From contig NC_079137.1 in the NCBI RefSeq assembly GCF_945859705.1, positions 55,460,552 through 55,524,551 on the forward strand: a DNA stretch of 64,000 bases, given 5' to 3'. Origin of the DNA: Episyrphus balteatus (lineage: Eukaryota > Arthropoda > Insecta > Diptera > Syrphidae). Under the pieces are notes generated by a model that saw nothing but the letters and a program-made list of their open reading frames with translations, was not told the DNA's origin and did no database searches. Shown piece after piece: positions 12,176 through 23,775 of the stretch. Made by a program: the position numbers and the translations under genes. Position 1 is the stretch's first letter, and the number at the start of each line of letters is the position of its first letter.

Positions 12176-12447
12176 AAAACGGTTCTATGACAGGTACCTT
12201 TAATAATGACTTTCGAAAAAATCTTTTTTTGTTAAAAGATAGGCCATGTCCAAAAACCCATCACACTTAATTTTTTTGAGAAAATTACAGTTTTCTAGGA
12301 TTGGTGCATCACAGGTATGGTTAGATAAGGTTCTAAAATAAATAATTCCATACAATCATCTGCTCAATCTTTAAAAACTGTTACATACCAAGTTTGAAGA
12401 GAATTGATAAATCCGTTTAGGATATAGCTTCTTAGACAGACAAAGAT
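12176..12447 (+). repeat. Dispersed repeat, copy 1 (CGGTTCTATGACAGGTACC to tail)
   Basis: The copy starts at ACGGTTCTATGACAGGTACC and about 200 bp later reads ACCAAGTTTGAAGAGAATTG, CGTTTAGGATATAGCTTC and AGACAGACA. The same phrases in the same order and spacing occur at 54369-54664. It has no coding sense. Reverse or partial echoes of single phrases are at 28915-28945, 34255-34318 and 41030-41105. Confidence 0.5.
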
Positions 12448-12449
12448 TC

Positions 12450-12470
12450 GAGTCCCAGGTTCGATTCCTG
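12450..12470 (+). other. tRNA T-arm-like (B-box) module 2
   Basis: GAGTCCCAGGTTCGATTCCT recurs here exactly as at 11875, followed by GCCGC, so CAGG/CCTG can form a T stem round the TTCGATT loop. It immediately follows the tail of the dispersed repeat copy. The rest of a tRNA is absent. Confidence 0.5.
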
Positions 12471-12651
12471 CCGCTATTTATTATTTTTTTATTTTTATGA
12501 AAAAAAATTAATATTTTTTAATATTTTTCTTCACAAGAAACCATAATTTTTACTAAAATGTTCGTGTTAATTTAGAATATAATGTAGTTCGCCGCTCAGG
12601 ATTAAAAAGAAAATAGAACAGAGCTGAGCGGCTGAGCTACGTCGCTCAGAC

Positions 12652-14790
12652 ATTTTTTATAAAGCTAATCTTCATGAGTTTTTACATAAACATTCTACAC
12701 TACTTTTGTTCTGAGAGCAAGTCGAACTTTTAATTTTTTGTTATTTATGATTTTCTCCAAAACGTAAATGAATATAAATTAATAGAAAACTTTTCAAAAT
12801 GAATTTTCTTTTTAATGTCTTTTTATGTCTTCTTAATATCTTTTAAAATCACCAAAATATCAAAATATTTTAAACCCTTCCAAAAAAAAAAAAAAAAATA
12901 GACTGAAAACTTACAAAAATATCCTTTTTGTATTTAAATCTAAATTTTGAGGGTACAAAGAGAAAAATATGACCACCTAAAAACTAACAGATTGCCTTAT
13001 TGTTTTATTGCATATATGTTTTATAAGGAGATCTTATTAAAAGCAACGATTAAGAAGGTTTTTTTGAGGAGATTTCTTATTATTTTTATATCTACATAAA
13101 ATCTTCTTAAAATTTGAGTGAAAAGTTCATTTTTTTCAACTTGACACTAGAACAAAAAATCGCGATCAAATCCGTTGTTTTAATAAGGTTTTCTTTTATA
13201 GAGAAATCTAATTGTTTTGTTCTATTTTATGTAGTCTATTTTCTCTGTGCAGGTACATTATGCACTTTTACTATAAATCAAAAAGCTAGCCCTACAAAAC
13301 CAATATTTAAATTTTTTTTTGCAGTAATTAAATTCTTGTAAAAATGTATGTACAATGTACCTGGAATGAATTTGGTTTTTCAAAAATAATTATTTCAAAT
13401 ACCTTTTATATTGAATTTTCTTAGTCATAGTCTTAGATTTTTTTTTGTGTTTGTGACTATCATAATCTAATATACATATTATATCTATCGATTTGAATAT
13501 TAATGCACTGTGTCGTGCTTTTGAAACAAATAAGAAATTCTTAAATCTTTTTTCAAAATTAAAATTTCAACTGTTTTAAAAAAAAAAAGTAAGAAAAAAA
13601 TTTTAAAACCGATTTCAAAACACTGGTTTTTCAAAAAAAAAAAATTGAATTTGTTTGGTAAAATTCATTTACTGCTTAGTACATCAAACTGCTCTGAAAT
13701 TCTTTTTGAATACAGTAAAAGTAGTTCAAAGTAGCTTTAAGTACTAAGCAGTAGATAAATGTGCTCAAAGGGACGCAGCTATTTTTGAATACAAAAATAT
13801 GATATGATTTTTTTGAAACATTAAATTTCTGTCAGTTTATTTTATATTTATTTATATCTGTCAAAAAAAAAAAAACACTCAAACAACTGTAATACAAATA
13901 CGGGCTACTACACAAAATACAACACACAATGCAATTTTTGAATCGATGCGATATGTTGCTGCAGGCATACTACCGCACAAATATGAGACCACATAAATAC
14001 GAAAAAACCAGTAAATTGAATGGAATGGTGGAATGTGGAAGAGTTGGTTATTTTTTCAGTTTTTTTTTTTTTTTGTAAGTTAGTTTGGATCGTCCATTTG
14101 TTTTCCTTTTTTTTTTGAACGAAATTAACTTGGAATGTGAGGCATGTGCGGATAACTGACTTATACAGTTATCAGTGTTTTTTTTGGAAATTCGAATGGG
14201 GATGGTATTAGTGGTCAGTTAGGTAGCGATCTTCTTGATCTTTTCTGATTGATAAATTGAAGAGGAATCCTTTTTACATTTTAATAGGTACCTTATAACT
14301 CCCTGTGTTATGAGTGAGGGTTTTTTTTATTCGTTTTAAAGAGTTTTCTCTTCGTTTGGTCCTCCTTTTTAATGTTTTGTTGAATGTATTATTTTTGTTA
14401 ATTAATTTTTATTTCAGGACATTAATTTTATTTGCAAAAAAAATAGGTATTTCAGTGTGAGTGTTTCTGACTGAATACGGAAGTAAAAAGTTTCAAAAAC
14501 TGGAAACATATTTATAAAAATTGAATGTTCTATAGTCCTGAATTCAACCCTCCATTACATTACCTTGAAATTCAAATCATTATCATATAGATAGGTACTT
14601 TATCCAGATTATCTTGTTAGCAATCTGTTTTTCTTGAAACTTGGTGAGTTTTAAGGGTCTTTATAAATTTGATTTCCTAAAAGATTCAAGAAAAACCAAA
14701 TAAACGCAGTTCAATCTATAACAAGCAAATAATGTAACGAAAAAGACGCTTACGATCTTCTTCATTCAGTTTTTTTGAATAATTAGTTTT
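12652..14790. other. AT-rich DNA, no gene seen
   Basis: Apart from the small foldback at 13645-13780, I see only A/T homopolymers and low-complexity frames. The 75-codon frame at 13114-13341 has no recognisable motif. Confidence 0.5.
13645..13780. mobile_element. Small MITE, copy 1 (TACTGCTTAGTAC family)
   Basis: ACTGCTTAGTAC and GTACTAAGCAGT face each other about 60 bp apart, followed by TAGATAAATGTGCTC and GGGACGCAGCT. The same arrangement with better-preserved outer arms is at 54860-54980 in Trpml intron 1. The left outer arm of this copy is diverged. Confidence 0.55.
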
Positions 14791-15623
14791 GGGTTGGGGT
14801 CAAAATACTGCCAGGGTCAAAATTTTTTTTGTCAAAATTCTGCTTTCAAAATTCTGCTCTTCAAAATTCTGTTTTTAAAAATTCTACAAAAAATTAAAAA
14901 AGGGTTTTGAAAATGGTAAAAAGCGCGCACCTTTTAAGATTTTCAAAAACTTTTTTTTTTAATTTTTGTAGGATTCTTATTTGTTGTTTGATAAATCAAT
15001 AAATTTGAAAATATTAAGAAAAGGTCTTTAATATTGAATATTTTCGGAAAATAATTGAAGTTTTATACACTTTTAATATTGTTGGGGTTGGGGTCAAAAA
15101 TGTTTTGTCAAAATTCTGCTTTTCAAAATTCTGCTTTCAAAATTCTAATTTTTAAAATTCAGTTTTTCAAAATTCTGCTGTTCAAAATTCTGCTTTTCAT
15201 AATTCAGTTTTACAAAATTCTGCAAAAAATTAAATAATTGTTTGGAAAATGTTTTTTTTTTTTTTTAATTTTTTTAAGAATTTTATAAGATCATCTTCTA
15301 CTTTGTCAATTTTTGTAGTACTAAATTTTTTTTATAAATCTATAAATTCAAAAATATTGAGTTAAGGTTTTCAATGATAAATACCTTCGAAAAACAATAT
15401 TTTAATATTTTTTAATTAATCAAATAAAAATGTATATATTCAAAAAATTGAATACGAAAATGTATATTTTTTATCACACAACATCGTTTCTAATTAGTTT
15501 TGCACGCTATCAAGATGTGAGTTATAATATATACCTTAGAAAAGCAGAATTTCAAAAAGCAGAATTTTGAAAAACAGAATTTTCTTGAAAAAAGCAGAAC
15601 TTTGAAGCCAGAATTTTGACCCG
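14791..15623. mobile_element. Foldback element 1 built of CAAAATTCTG arrays
   Basis: The left side starts GGGTTGGGGTCAAAATACTG and runs into arrays of CAAAATTCTG(C). A second copy of the left end, GGGTTGGGGTCAAAA, begins at 15085 with its own array to about 15225. The right side at 15540-15623 has the reversed array CAGAATTTTG and ends in TTTTGACCCG. The arrays pair as inverted repeats. The two left ends suggest a duplication or a nested copy. A GCGCGCACC phrase near 14923 recurs in modified form in copies 2 and 3. No protein is encoded. Confidence 0.6.
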
Positions 15624-18126
15624 TAAAACGAAATCTAATCAAAAAAGTGGGATGGCACTGACATGAAATCATAAAAATTCCTTCAGTTATAATATTACCT
15701 AAGATTCAAATTTTTTAAAGAATTGGGACTAGTTTCATGTTAAAAGTTGTTATTAGACACTATTTAGCTAGATGAACATAAAAATTAATCTTTTTCTACG
15801 CCTATTCTCAAAACTTCGCTATTATAACTGCTTACATTCAATGCTTAGGTGTGAATTAAAAATAAAGTCGTAAAAGTTTAAAATTCTTATAAAAAGCAGC
15901 ACTAATAAAATAATTTTAATCGATTTTTAAAAATATTTCAACCTTAATTGAATAGATTCAAGGAATCACATAAAATGTAAATGAATTTAAACAATAAATA
16001 ACAACAAAAGAAATACCTAATTAACACCTTGACTATTCTTCAATAGGTGATGTTAATAATTTAAATAAATTTTCCACCTTAAAATGGTCTAATCTCTTGA
16101 CCCAACTTAGCACACAATAAAACATGGCGACACTTCTTTTTATTCTTGTACCCTCCATCAACACCCACGTTTGAAAAATAAAACTAAGAAACAAGTTTCG
16201 AATTGAAACAATCTCCAAGAAGTCTATTGTGTCACTAATTTACTAATATCCCTTTAGCTATAAGTTTTGTTTGTTAAGATAAATTTAAATTAAAAAAAAA
16301 AAAAAAACGAGTTCTATATACAATAAAATTAGTTTGCAACTAATTTATAATGATGCCGAATAGTTACTGACACTTTTTACTTTTGATTTTATAATTTTGT
16401 ATATGAGCTTGAATGAGTTAATTATGTTTCATTAAAATTGCTTTTATGCTAAATTGACTGTCAATTAAGATTTATACGTTTTTTTCTGAAAGCTACCATA
16501 TATTATATCCGATAGTTGATTGTAGGTATATGTACGTAAATCGTTCATATATGCAGGTTAATAAACAAGAATAAAATGCAAATACAATAAATCCCACTCT
16601 GAAGTTTTTATTACTTTTTATAGGAAAATACTAAATTAGAAAAATCTAGGTAGGTAAAATAGTTTTTTATCATATATGGAGGTAGGTATTAAGTATACAT
16701 TTGCTTTTATTTTTTTGTGTTCTACAGTGCTTTGAATTAAAATACAATTATTGATTCCACTCATTTTATATTTGTATTAATGAATACAAAATGTTCAAAT
16801 GAGAAAATGTTAGTGGAAGTAATTTTTTTACCTTTGGGAATTGGTGTTTCCTTAGAATTAGAATTAGATTCTAAAAGCCTAATAATATGAAAAAAAATAT
16901 TGCAACAAGACCACTAGTTTTTTTTTTTTGTATGGTTTCAGTAGGTACCTACTTCAATTTGAGAAGTTTTAATACCCGCCATAGAACCGCGGAAGATTAC
17001 ATTTTGTCCTGCATTATTTCGACGTTTGGCCAACTGGTTGACAACTTAAATTGTAAAAAATGGTGTTACAATGAGTGTTAATGACCCTGCCTTGAACATT
17101 TTAGAACGGGATTTTCCATACTTGCTTTTGTATAAAATTTGATTTTGTTTTCTGTTCTAACGTTTTTCAACTTTTATGTTCTATCCTGTTCTCTCTTTTT
17201 TTCTCATTAAAAAAAGCCAATTACACCTACTCCAAATATTGATCAATTGTTTTTATTTTTCAGTCTTATTGTGTTTACTTTTTTTCTTATAATATTAGTC
17301 ATAAAGGACGAAATTTATAGTCAATACTAAAGTAAAGATTTTTCTCAACTTAAGCATTTACTTGAGTAGGGTAAAATCTTGACTTGATAAAATATTTTTT
17401 TTTTTCAGTCAAACTCACAATGAAATTCGACTACTTTGAGGAAACTATCATCTAAAAATATATATTTTTTAGTAATTCCCTATTCGTTTATTTTTTTAAT
17501 ATTAAATATCGTCTATCCCAAAAAAAAACAAAACCAAATCGATGAAGATTTAAAAAAATATATTTTCACATGACAGCTAGATTGAGAACATTTTTTCCTC
17601 AATTCGAGATTTTACTTTACTCAAGTGGATCGCTCTATCCTTGCTGCAAATAATGACATTACTTGAGGGAATGCTTAAGTCTAGAAAAATTTCAACTTGA
17701 GCAACTACTATGAGTTCGGCTCTAATTTTTTTTAACACTTAAGCTTAAATACATTCACCACTTTTTGCAAAAGTGCAAAAAAAAAATTATTTTCTTACTC
17801 ACTTGCCCAAATTTTTGGTGAAAGAGAATACTTTTAGATACAATAGCTGGTTTATACCAAAGAAAAAAATGTTTTAGAATTATGAGCACTAGAAGATGTT
17901 ACTTGCTAATCCTTTGACATTTCTCTTCAAAAAGTAAATATTTATATTCCAACAACGTCGCAAAAACTTCAAAAAGGTTGAAAAACACTGGTCTAGATTT
18001 ATATTATCCAGGTTGACTTCTTGTGCTTACTCGTTGGTAAAATGTTAAACTCGACCTTTGAGGATCTAATCGAAATGGTCTTTAAGCATTATCTACTTTC
18101 GTATTCAAATTGGTATAAGGTATAGC
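15624..18126. other. AT-rich DNA, no gene seen
   Basis: No supported coding exon. The only structure I can delimit is the imperfect inverted repeat at 17336-17710. The phrase CCCGCCATAGAACCGCGG near 16976 faintly echoes the dispersed repeat in reverse. Confidence 0.5.
17336..17710. repeat. Imperfect inverted repeat, MITE-like
   Basis: The left end reads ATTTTTCTCAACTTAAGCAT then ACTTGAGTAGGGTAAAATC. The right end, reversed, reads AATTTTTCTAGACTTAAGCA then a spacer and ACTTGAGTAAAGTAAAATC. The two modules match but are separated by about 45 extra bases in the right arm. Probably an old, diverged MITE. Confidence 0.4.
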
Positions 18127-19056
18127 TACGGTGACCATATTTCCAGAAGCAAAACCCGGGACACATTCAAAATTTTTCGGATCGTTTTGAAAATATTGAT
18201 TCTTCAAAAACATAAAAATAAACAATTGAAATTTTTTAAAATGTGTCTTCATTATTTTCATTTTCATTTCGATAGATTTCTTAAACAATTTTATGGGAGC
18301 GTTTTCGATGAAATCATTTAAGTCGTATACAAAATAAAGAAAGCGTTTTTATACTTCAATCACTTCTAAAAAAATATTTTTTCAGTCAAAATCGTGAGAG
18401 CTATTTTTTAACATTTTAATTTTATTTAAAATGATTTTAAAATTGTAATTTTTGAAATTTAGCTGGGTTCTAAACTCTTCTGTTCTTTATTCGAAAAAAC
18501 TTTCCCTGATGGAGCTTTTCAACCTGGCAAATATAAACTGGAGTTAAATAATTGACAACAAATTTTAAAAACTAAAGCCTAGTCTAGAGGCAAATTGAAA
18601 ATTATAAAACCAGCTCAACGAAATCGTAAAAGAAAATTTTACTTTTCGTTGCACATTACGTAGCTTAACCAACGAAATTCTTACCTGTGCAAGAATAATT
18701 AGAGAGTTTTTAATCATTTGTCACTCATATTTAACGGTGCATGTAATGTTTCTTGCTCCAAAAGAGTTTTTTTTTACTTTGGGAAACTCAGAAAAATTTT
18801 CGTTTTGCTTCGAGTGCAAACTAGGCTTGACGCTTTTATACAAAAAAATTAGAAAAACTTTTAATTTGCAACCACTGTTTATCTTGTTTTTCGTACAAAG
18901 TTTTTAAAATTTTGAATGAAAAAATCCCATGACAATCATGGGACAAATTACAAAATACGGGACACTTACACGTCCCGGATTTCTTAAATAAAAACCCGGG
19001 ACAAGCTGTAGAAATACGGGACAGTCCCGGGTAAACCGGGACGGATGGTCACCGTA
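18127..19056. mobile_element. hAT non-autonomous element with 8-bp TSD
   Basis: The ends TACGGTGACCATATTTCC and GGACGGATGGTCACCGTA are inverted, with GTGACCAT shared exactly. The 8-bp sequence GGTATAGC stands directly on both sides (18119-18126 and 19057-19064), the target duplication length of hAT elements. Subterminal GGGACA/CCCGGG motifs repeat in both orientations, as expected for hAT transposase binding regions. The interior is AT-rich without a transposase. Confidence 0.85.
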
Positions 19057-19251
19057 GGTATAGCCCATTCAACTTTTAAATGCTGCTGTTGACCCTGTTA
19101 AACCATTTCTTCAGTTTCCTAAGAAAATCTTAACATGCGTGCGTCGTTCTTAGAGCATTTCTCGAATTAGCTTTTTTATACAGAATATAGGATCTAAGTC
19201 AGAGGTTGCCTGAGAACTTGATCCTCTTGAAGCTTAAGCTACACATCGCAA

Positions 19252-19995
19252 CACCGAAAAAAAAATTGATAATAACAGCTTTCAAATTAACATTTTTGAG
19301 TGACAAAAGTCGTCCAACAATTAAAATATCAATTTTGATATTTTATCATATCATTTTGACATTTTTTAATTTTAGGTGGATAGTGAAAATTTCACTTTTA
19401 AACTTAAAATATCATTTTGATATTTTTTTAAGTTTAAGTGGATAGTGAACATTTCACTTTGACAATTAAAATATCAATATTGACTAGATTTTACGTTTTA
19501 GTTTATTATAATGAAACCGATTTCTTTCTTTTTCTTTTTTATTATTTTTATTATTTTAAGTATTTTCTTTCTTTTTTCAAAACATTACTGAAAGTGAATA
19601 ATCTTTACAAAATAGTGGTGATATTATTTTTTCTATTATAGCTTATAGGTGATATAATTGTTTTGTTATTTTCTCCCAAACTATGTGAAGTAAAATCTTA
19701 TTGCCGATCAAATTTTCTCAGTAAATCATACATTTTACCTCGAAAAAACACAAAGCGCTTTTAAATTAGTACACATTTAGAATTTTTATTTAATATTTTT
19801 CAATAATTTGGAATGAGAAATTGATATGAAAAAATGATAATAAAATATCAAAAAAAATTCTAAAATGTGACATTTAAATATCATCCTGATAATAAAAATG
19901 TTGTTTTAACATTTTAAATATCATAAAACACATTTTATAAGGCATTTTTGGCTGATATTTAAAAAATGTAAAATTGATATTGTTTTTTTTCGGTG
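19252..19995. mobile_element. Non-autonomous TIR element, copy 2 (uninterrupted)
   Basis: The ends are CACCGAAAAAAAA and TTTTTTTTCGGTG, an inverted pair. This 744-bp copy is the intact counterpart of the split copy at 3688-5958 and shows the site that the Tc1-like element entered there. It is rich in AATATCAATTTTGATATTTT-like internal palindromes. The two frames at 19206-19641 derive from this repeat and are not genes. Confidence 0.75.
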
Positions 19996-20563
19996 AAGGG
20001 AAAAAATAGATTTCTTTTAAAAAGACTGAGTGCAAAATACGTTATTATTTACATATGTAGGCCTGAAAAAATTAAGCAATCAAAGTCTAAATATTTGTCT
20101 GTTTTCAAATGACCGTTTTAGTCAAAAATTTCGAAATTGGAGTGCAAAAAGCAAGAAAATAAATTTCACCACCTTTACATTTCTGATAAAAAATATTATT
20201 ACGCTTAAAATTTTATAGCATTTGGCAACGCGGATTTTGGGAGAATGTTGGCGAGTAGACAGATTTCAGTTAATAGCTGATGCTGACCAATTGTCATCTT
20301 ATAATAGGTAAGTGTACCATATTCTACCCAAATAATTTTAGAGCAGGTCACCCGTTATGGTTTTTGAAGTTATACTTCTTATGGGAGGGTGGGTATGAAA
20401 ATTTACTTTTTGACAAGAATGTCAAAGGGATTATGACGCGATCACCCTGGGTAGCAGGGCTGTCGTTTCACCTTTAGAATAGGCAGTACTTTAGTATTTA
20501 AAAATGCAGTACGCCGCAGTACGGCAAACATAAAACACACAACACGTTGCAAGTTACATGTTT

Positions 20564-20677
20564 CATGTGGCAAGTTGCATGTGGCAAGTTGTATGTGGCA
20601 AGTTGCATGTGGCAAGTTGTATGTGGCAAGTTGCATGTGGCAAGTTGCATGTGGCAATTTCCATGTGGCAAGTTGCC
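20564..20677. repeat. 14-bp minisatellite, GTGGCAAGTTGCAT
   Basis: About eight tandem copies of CATGTGGCAAGTTG with single-base variants (TAT for CAT, AATTTC near the end). It can be read open in several frames on both strands, which explains the repetitive MWQVACGKLHVAS-like frames. The longer array in the second element is at 34928-35125. Confidence 0.9.
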
Positions 20678-20689
20678 AGGGTTGCAAAA

Positions 20690-20795
20690 AGCTCAAATTT
20701 CAGCTCAGCTCACGAGCTCACTTTTGAGCTAGGTACCATAGCTCAGCTCATTTGAGCTGAGCTGAAAGTGAGCTGAGCTGAAAGTGAGCGCCCCC
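20690..20795. repeat. AGCTCA/TGAGCT array (left)
   Basis: Short variants of AGCTCAGCTCA and CTGAGCTGAAAGTGAG alternate in both orientations. A larger array with the opposite overall order is at 26930-27125 near the other end of the same element, so the pair acts as an internal inverted repeat. Equivalents in copy 2 are at 35148-35245 and 36390-36605. Confidence 0.75.
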
Positions 20796-20802
20796 AACTT
20801 CC

Positions 20803-21720
20803 AACGCCTATATCTTAGAATTTTGAAGAAAATGAAAAAAAAAATGTTTTGATGCCAAAAGGTAGCGGGGACTCTAACCTACATTTGGGTACAACTCTCA
20901 TCCCTGTAGGTATACGCATTCTTAAACCGGGAGAACTTAAAAGCAAAAAAAAAAAATAGGCGCGATTCTGAAAAAATAGGCATGATGTGGCGGTTTAACA
21001 TGGAAGGCGATTTTTTAAAAATCTGATAATGTGCAAAGCGTAGGCCCATGACACAAGCTATCATTTGGCATCACTCCCAAAAATTGCTCTCAAACGGTTT
21101 AGCTTCCAGGAGCGTTCAAAGATTCGGGGATTTTTCGAAAAAAAATTTTACCCTTACTTTCAAACGCGATTTTCTCGGAATTTTGAAAAAAATCGAAAAA
21201 CTGGATTATACCACTATCGGGTAGCTGAGAAAATAAGCTTTCATATGGCACCACTCCCCTGTCTCTAGATCAAAGCGTTCGAACGCCTATATCGCGGAAT
21301 TTTGAAGAAAATGGAAATAAAGTTTTTGATGCCAAAAGGTAGCGGGGACTCTAACCTACATTTGGGTACAACTCTCATGCCTGTAGGTCCACGAGTTCTC
21401 AAACCGGGAGAACTTAAAAGCAAAAAAAAAAAAATAGGCGCGATTCCGAAAAAATAGGCATGATGTGGCGGTTTAACATGGAAGGCGATTTTTTAAAAAT
21501 CTGATAATGTGCAAAGCGTAGGCCCATGACACAAGCTATCATTTGGCATCACTCCCAAAAATTGCTCTCAAGCGGTTTAGCTTCCAGGAGCATTCAAAGA
21601 TTCGGGGATTTTTCGAAAAAAAAAAATTTACCCCAACTTTCAAACGCGATTTTCTCGGAATTTTGAAAAAAGTCGAAAAACCGGATTGTACCGGAATTTT
21701 GTTTTATGATAAAAAAAGAA
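20803..21720. repeat. Two tandem units of about 476 bp
   Basis: Unit 1 starts CAACGCCTATATCTTAGAAT near 20803 and unit 2 starts GAACGCCTATATCGCGGAAT near 21280. Both contain GGTAGCGGGGACTCTAACCT, AAACCGGGAGAACTTAAAAG and GATGTGGCGGTTTAACATGG in order. The same pair is in copy 2 at about 35250-36150. They are not coding. Confidence 0.8.
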
Positions 21721-22513
21721 ATATTTTACTAAAAAAATAGAAATATATTTACTATTAATAGTCTATTGAATAGACCCTTTTGGATGGAACAAATTCGTTC
21801 AAGAGTTTTTATTGGCGATTATGATTCCTTGGCATACAAGAATACTCCAGCCAAAAGTGCTACTAAATCCATTGGTGCATTTCTGAGAAAACGGCAACAC
21901 TCGTCGGTTTTCAGTTTTTTGATTTAACTCGAAAACCAAGCCTGACTTTGAAATGGTTCAAAGACACTTTTCATAGCAAATTAAGTTTTCTGTCAAGTTA
22001 AGATGGTTAAAAAATTTAAAAAAATTTTTTTTGTCTAAAATTCTAACCTAAAATCAAAGAAAAAAAAGTTAAAAAATTGACAATTTTATTTTTTTTTACT
22101 AAATCAAGGGGCATTTTGTGTATGTAGCCGGGACGTCCAAACTTTGTACTAATGAAATAAAGAAGAGGTAAAATCCTTTGATAATATGCAATTTTTAATT
22201 TTTTTTGTCAAGAAACAACTTAAATGTACCTATTCAAAAATTAGCACTTTTTCTAAATTTTTGACTTTTTTAGTTAAAAGCAAGTTTTTAAAACTCGATA
22301 AAATCGTATTAATTGGTAACTTTTAGACTTTTAAAGTAAACATACTTCGAGGGATTGATTTAATATAAACTAAATATGACAAACAAAAAAATTTATTTGC
22401 ATCCTTATGGCCTTTTGTGCAATTTTGTGTATGTGCATTTTTATAAATTCGGGTCGAATATATGGACGGAGAGCCATTAGCTTTGGTCTATTGCATAGAA
22501 GAACATTTAATAC

Positions 22514-22974
22514 TGTAATGTTTTATTCCGGGTTCACAATAAAACTTATCTAATTTCCACTTATATTTCCGTTCAAATAAGAACACACTTTATTTCAACT
22601 CAATTTGCTTTTATTATTCGCTCAAACAAATATCACTTTATTTACTACTAACAATTCGCAACACTTTATTTGACTTTGTACTGTACTCTTTCACTTTCAA
22701 GATTAAACTGTGTCCGGTCGGTGTCTACGCTGCCCTTTTATACCGGAATTTCGAGATTCGAGAATGTCTTCGAAGGTTCTCGTCTTTGCTTCTCGAAACT
22801 TCCTTTCCAAGAGGGGGCGCTTCATACTTCCAGTCTAGTTGGATATTTTGGGATGTGTTCAGAGGGTAGGTAGTTTCTTGATTATTAAAGGTCCGTTCAC
22901 ATTTCTACCTTTGCAGTAGTAGGTAGTGTGTTCAGACTTTTATCTTAAAAATAGTTCAGTAATTCATCGTTACA
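22514..22974 (-). mobile_element. Solo LTR, gypsy-type, TSD ATAC
   Basis: The 461-bp insert has TGTAA...TTACA ends and an exact 4-bp duplication ATAC (22510-22513 and 22975-22978). The uninterrupted right arm reads AACATTTAATACCAAC at this point, showing the empty site. On the minus strand there is a TATAAAAG box (22735-22742), then a CA/GT-rich stretch, and an AATAAA signal close to the 3' end (22522-22527), the U3-R-U5 order of an LTR. No internal retroviral-type genes are present, so it is the product of LTR-LTR recombination. Confidence 0.85.
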
Positions 22975-23562
22975 ATACCAACTCTTTTACTGTTTTCAAT
23001 GGCCTGAAAAACAATTCTTGTAAAATCCGCGACCAACGAAAAGTTTCTCTTGAAAAACGAAAAAAATACTCTAATGAGTTTGAAACAAAATAGCTCAGGG
23101 AAATTAGTAAATCAAATTGCACTTTTCGCGGGACAAATTTTTTTCATGGAACGTATTTAGGTGAATGTCCTTATCGTAAAAGTGAATTTTTTGGGATGAT
23201 AAGATATCGGGAACAGCCGCCATCTTGGAAAAGAGGTCGGTGCCGTTTTTATTTTATAACTCCATTTTTACTCATTTAAACCAAAAATGTCCGAGGGTAG
23301 ACTTATTATCAATTAAATTATCTAAAAAATGATATACAAATGAATTCCGTGAGTTAGTTAAATTCAATTTTATAGTCGGTCAAAGTCCGGGTTCTTCTCG
23401 CAAGGTTAAGACAATATGACATTTTTTCAAATATCTGAAGAACTTTTGATTTGTTGGGGATTTTCTTAAAGTATGAATTATAGCACTTTTAATTATCTAT
23501 GAAATGAACCCTTTATTGTTTTTGTAACCATCACATTGTAGGGGCAACCAAACGTCGAAGTC

Positions 23563-23775
23563 ATGATATACGATTTTTTAACTGAACATATTTGGGATTT
23601 CAATAGTTCAAATAAACAATCAAAAATTAAACACAATAGTCTCGAAAACATAACGGCTTACACACCTCATATCTTGAGTTATACTTATCGTAATGCTGAG
23701 ATTGAGGTGTTCATGTTTAGGAAAAATGACAGGGCATCAGTTCTTATATTTAGAATTTTAAATAGTGTCACTTGA
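23563..23775 (+). other. Small open frame in the palindrome spacer, unknown
   Basis: A 70-codon open stretch lies in the unpaired centre of the palindromic element. Its composition is less repetitive than most frames here, but I recognise no domain, and no promoter or splice sites are evident. It may be a transposase shred or chance. Confidence 0.15.

Larger units (their letters stand above)
11742..12651. mobile_element. Inverted-repeat element with CTGAGCGGCTGAGC-rich ends
   Basis: The left end contains a tandem pair, GGCCACGTCCTGAGCG, plus GTCTGAGCGGCTGAGCG and AATCCTGAGCGAC. The right end has CGCCGCTCAGGATT and then GAGCTGAGCGGCTGAGC and GTCGCTCAGAC. These are inverted overall but internally repetitive, so pairing can occur in several registers. 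Between them lie two tRNA T-arm-like modules and a copy of a dispersed repeat (12176-12447). It may be composite. No transposase is visible. Confidence 0.45.
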
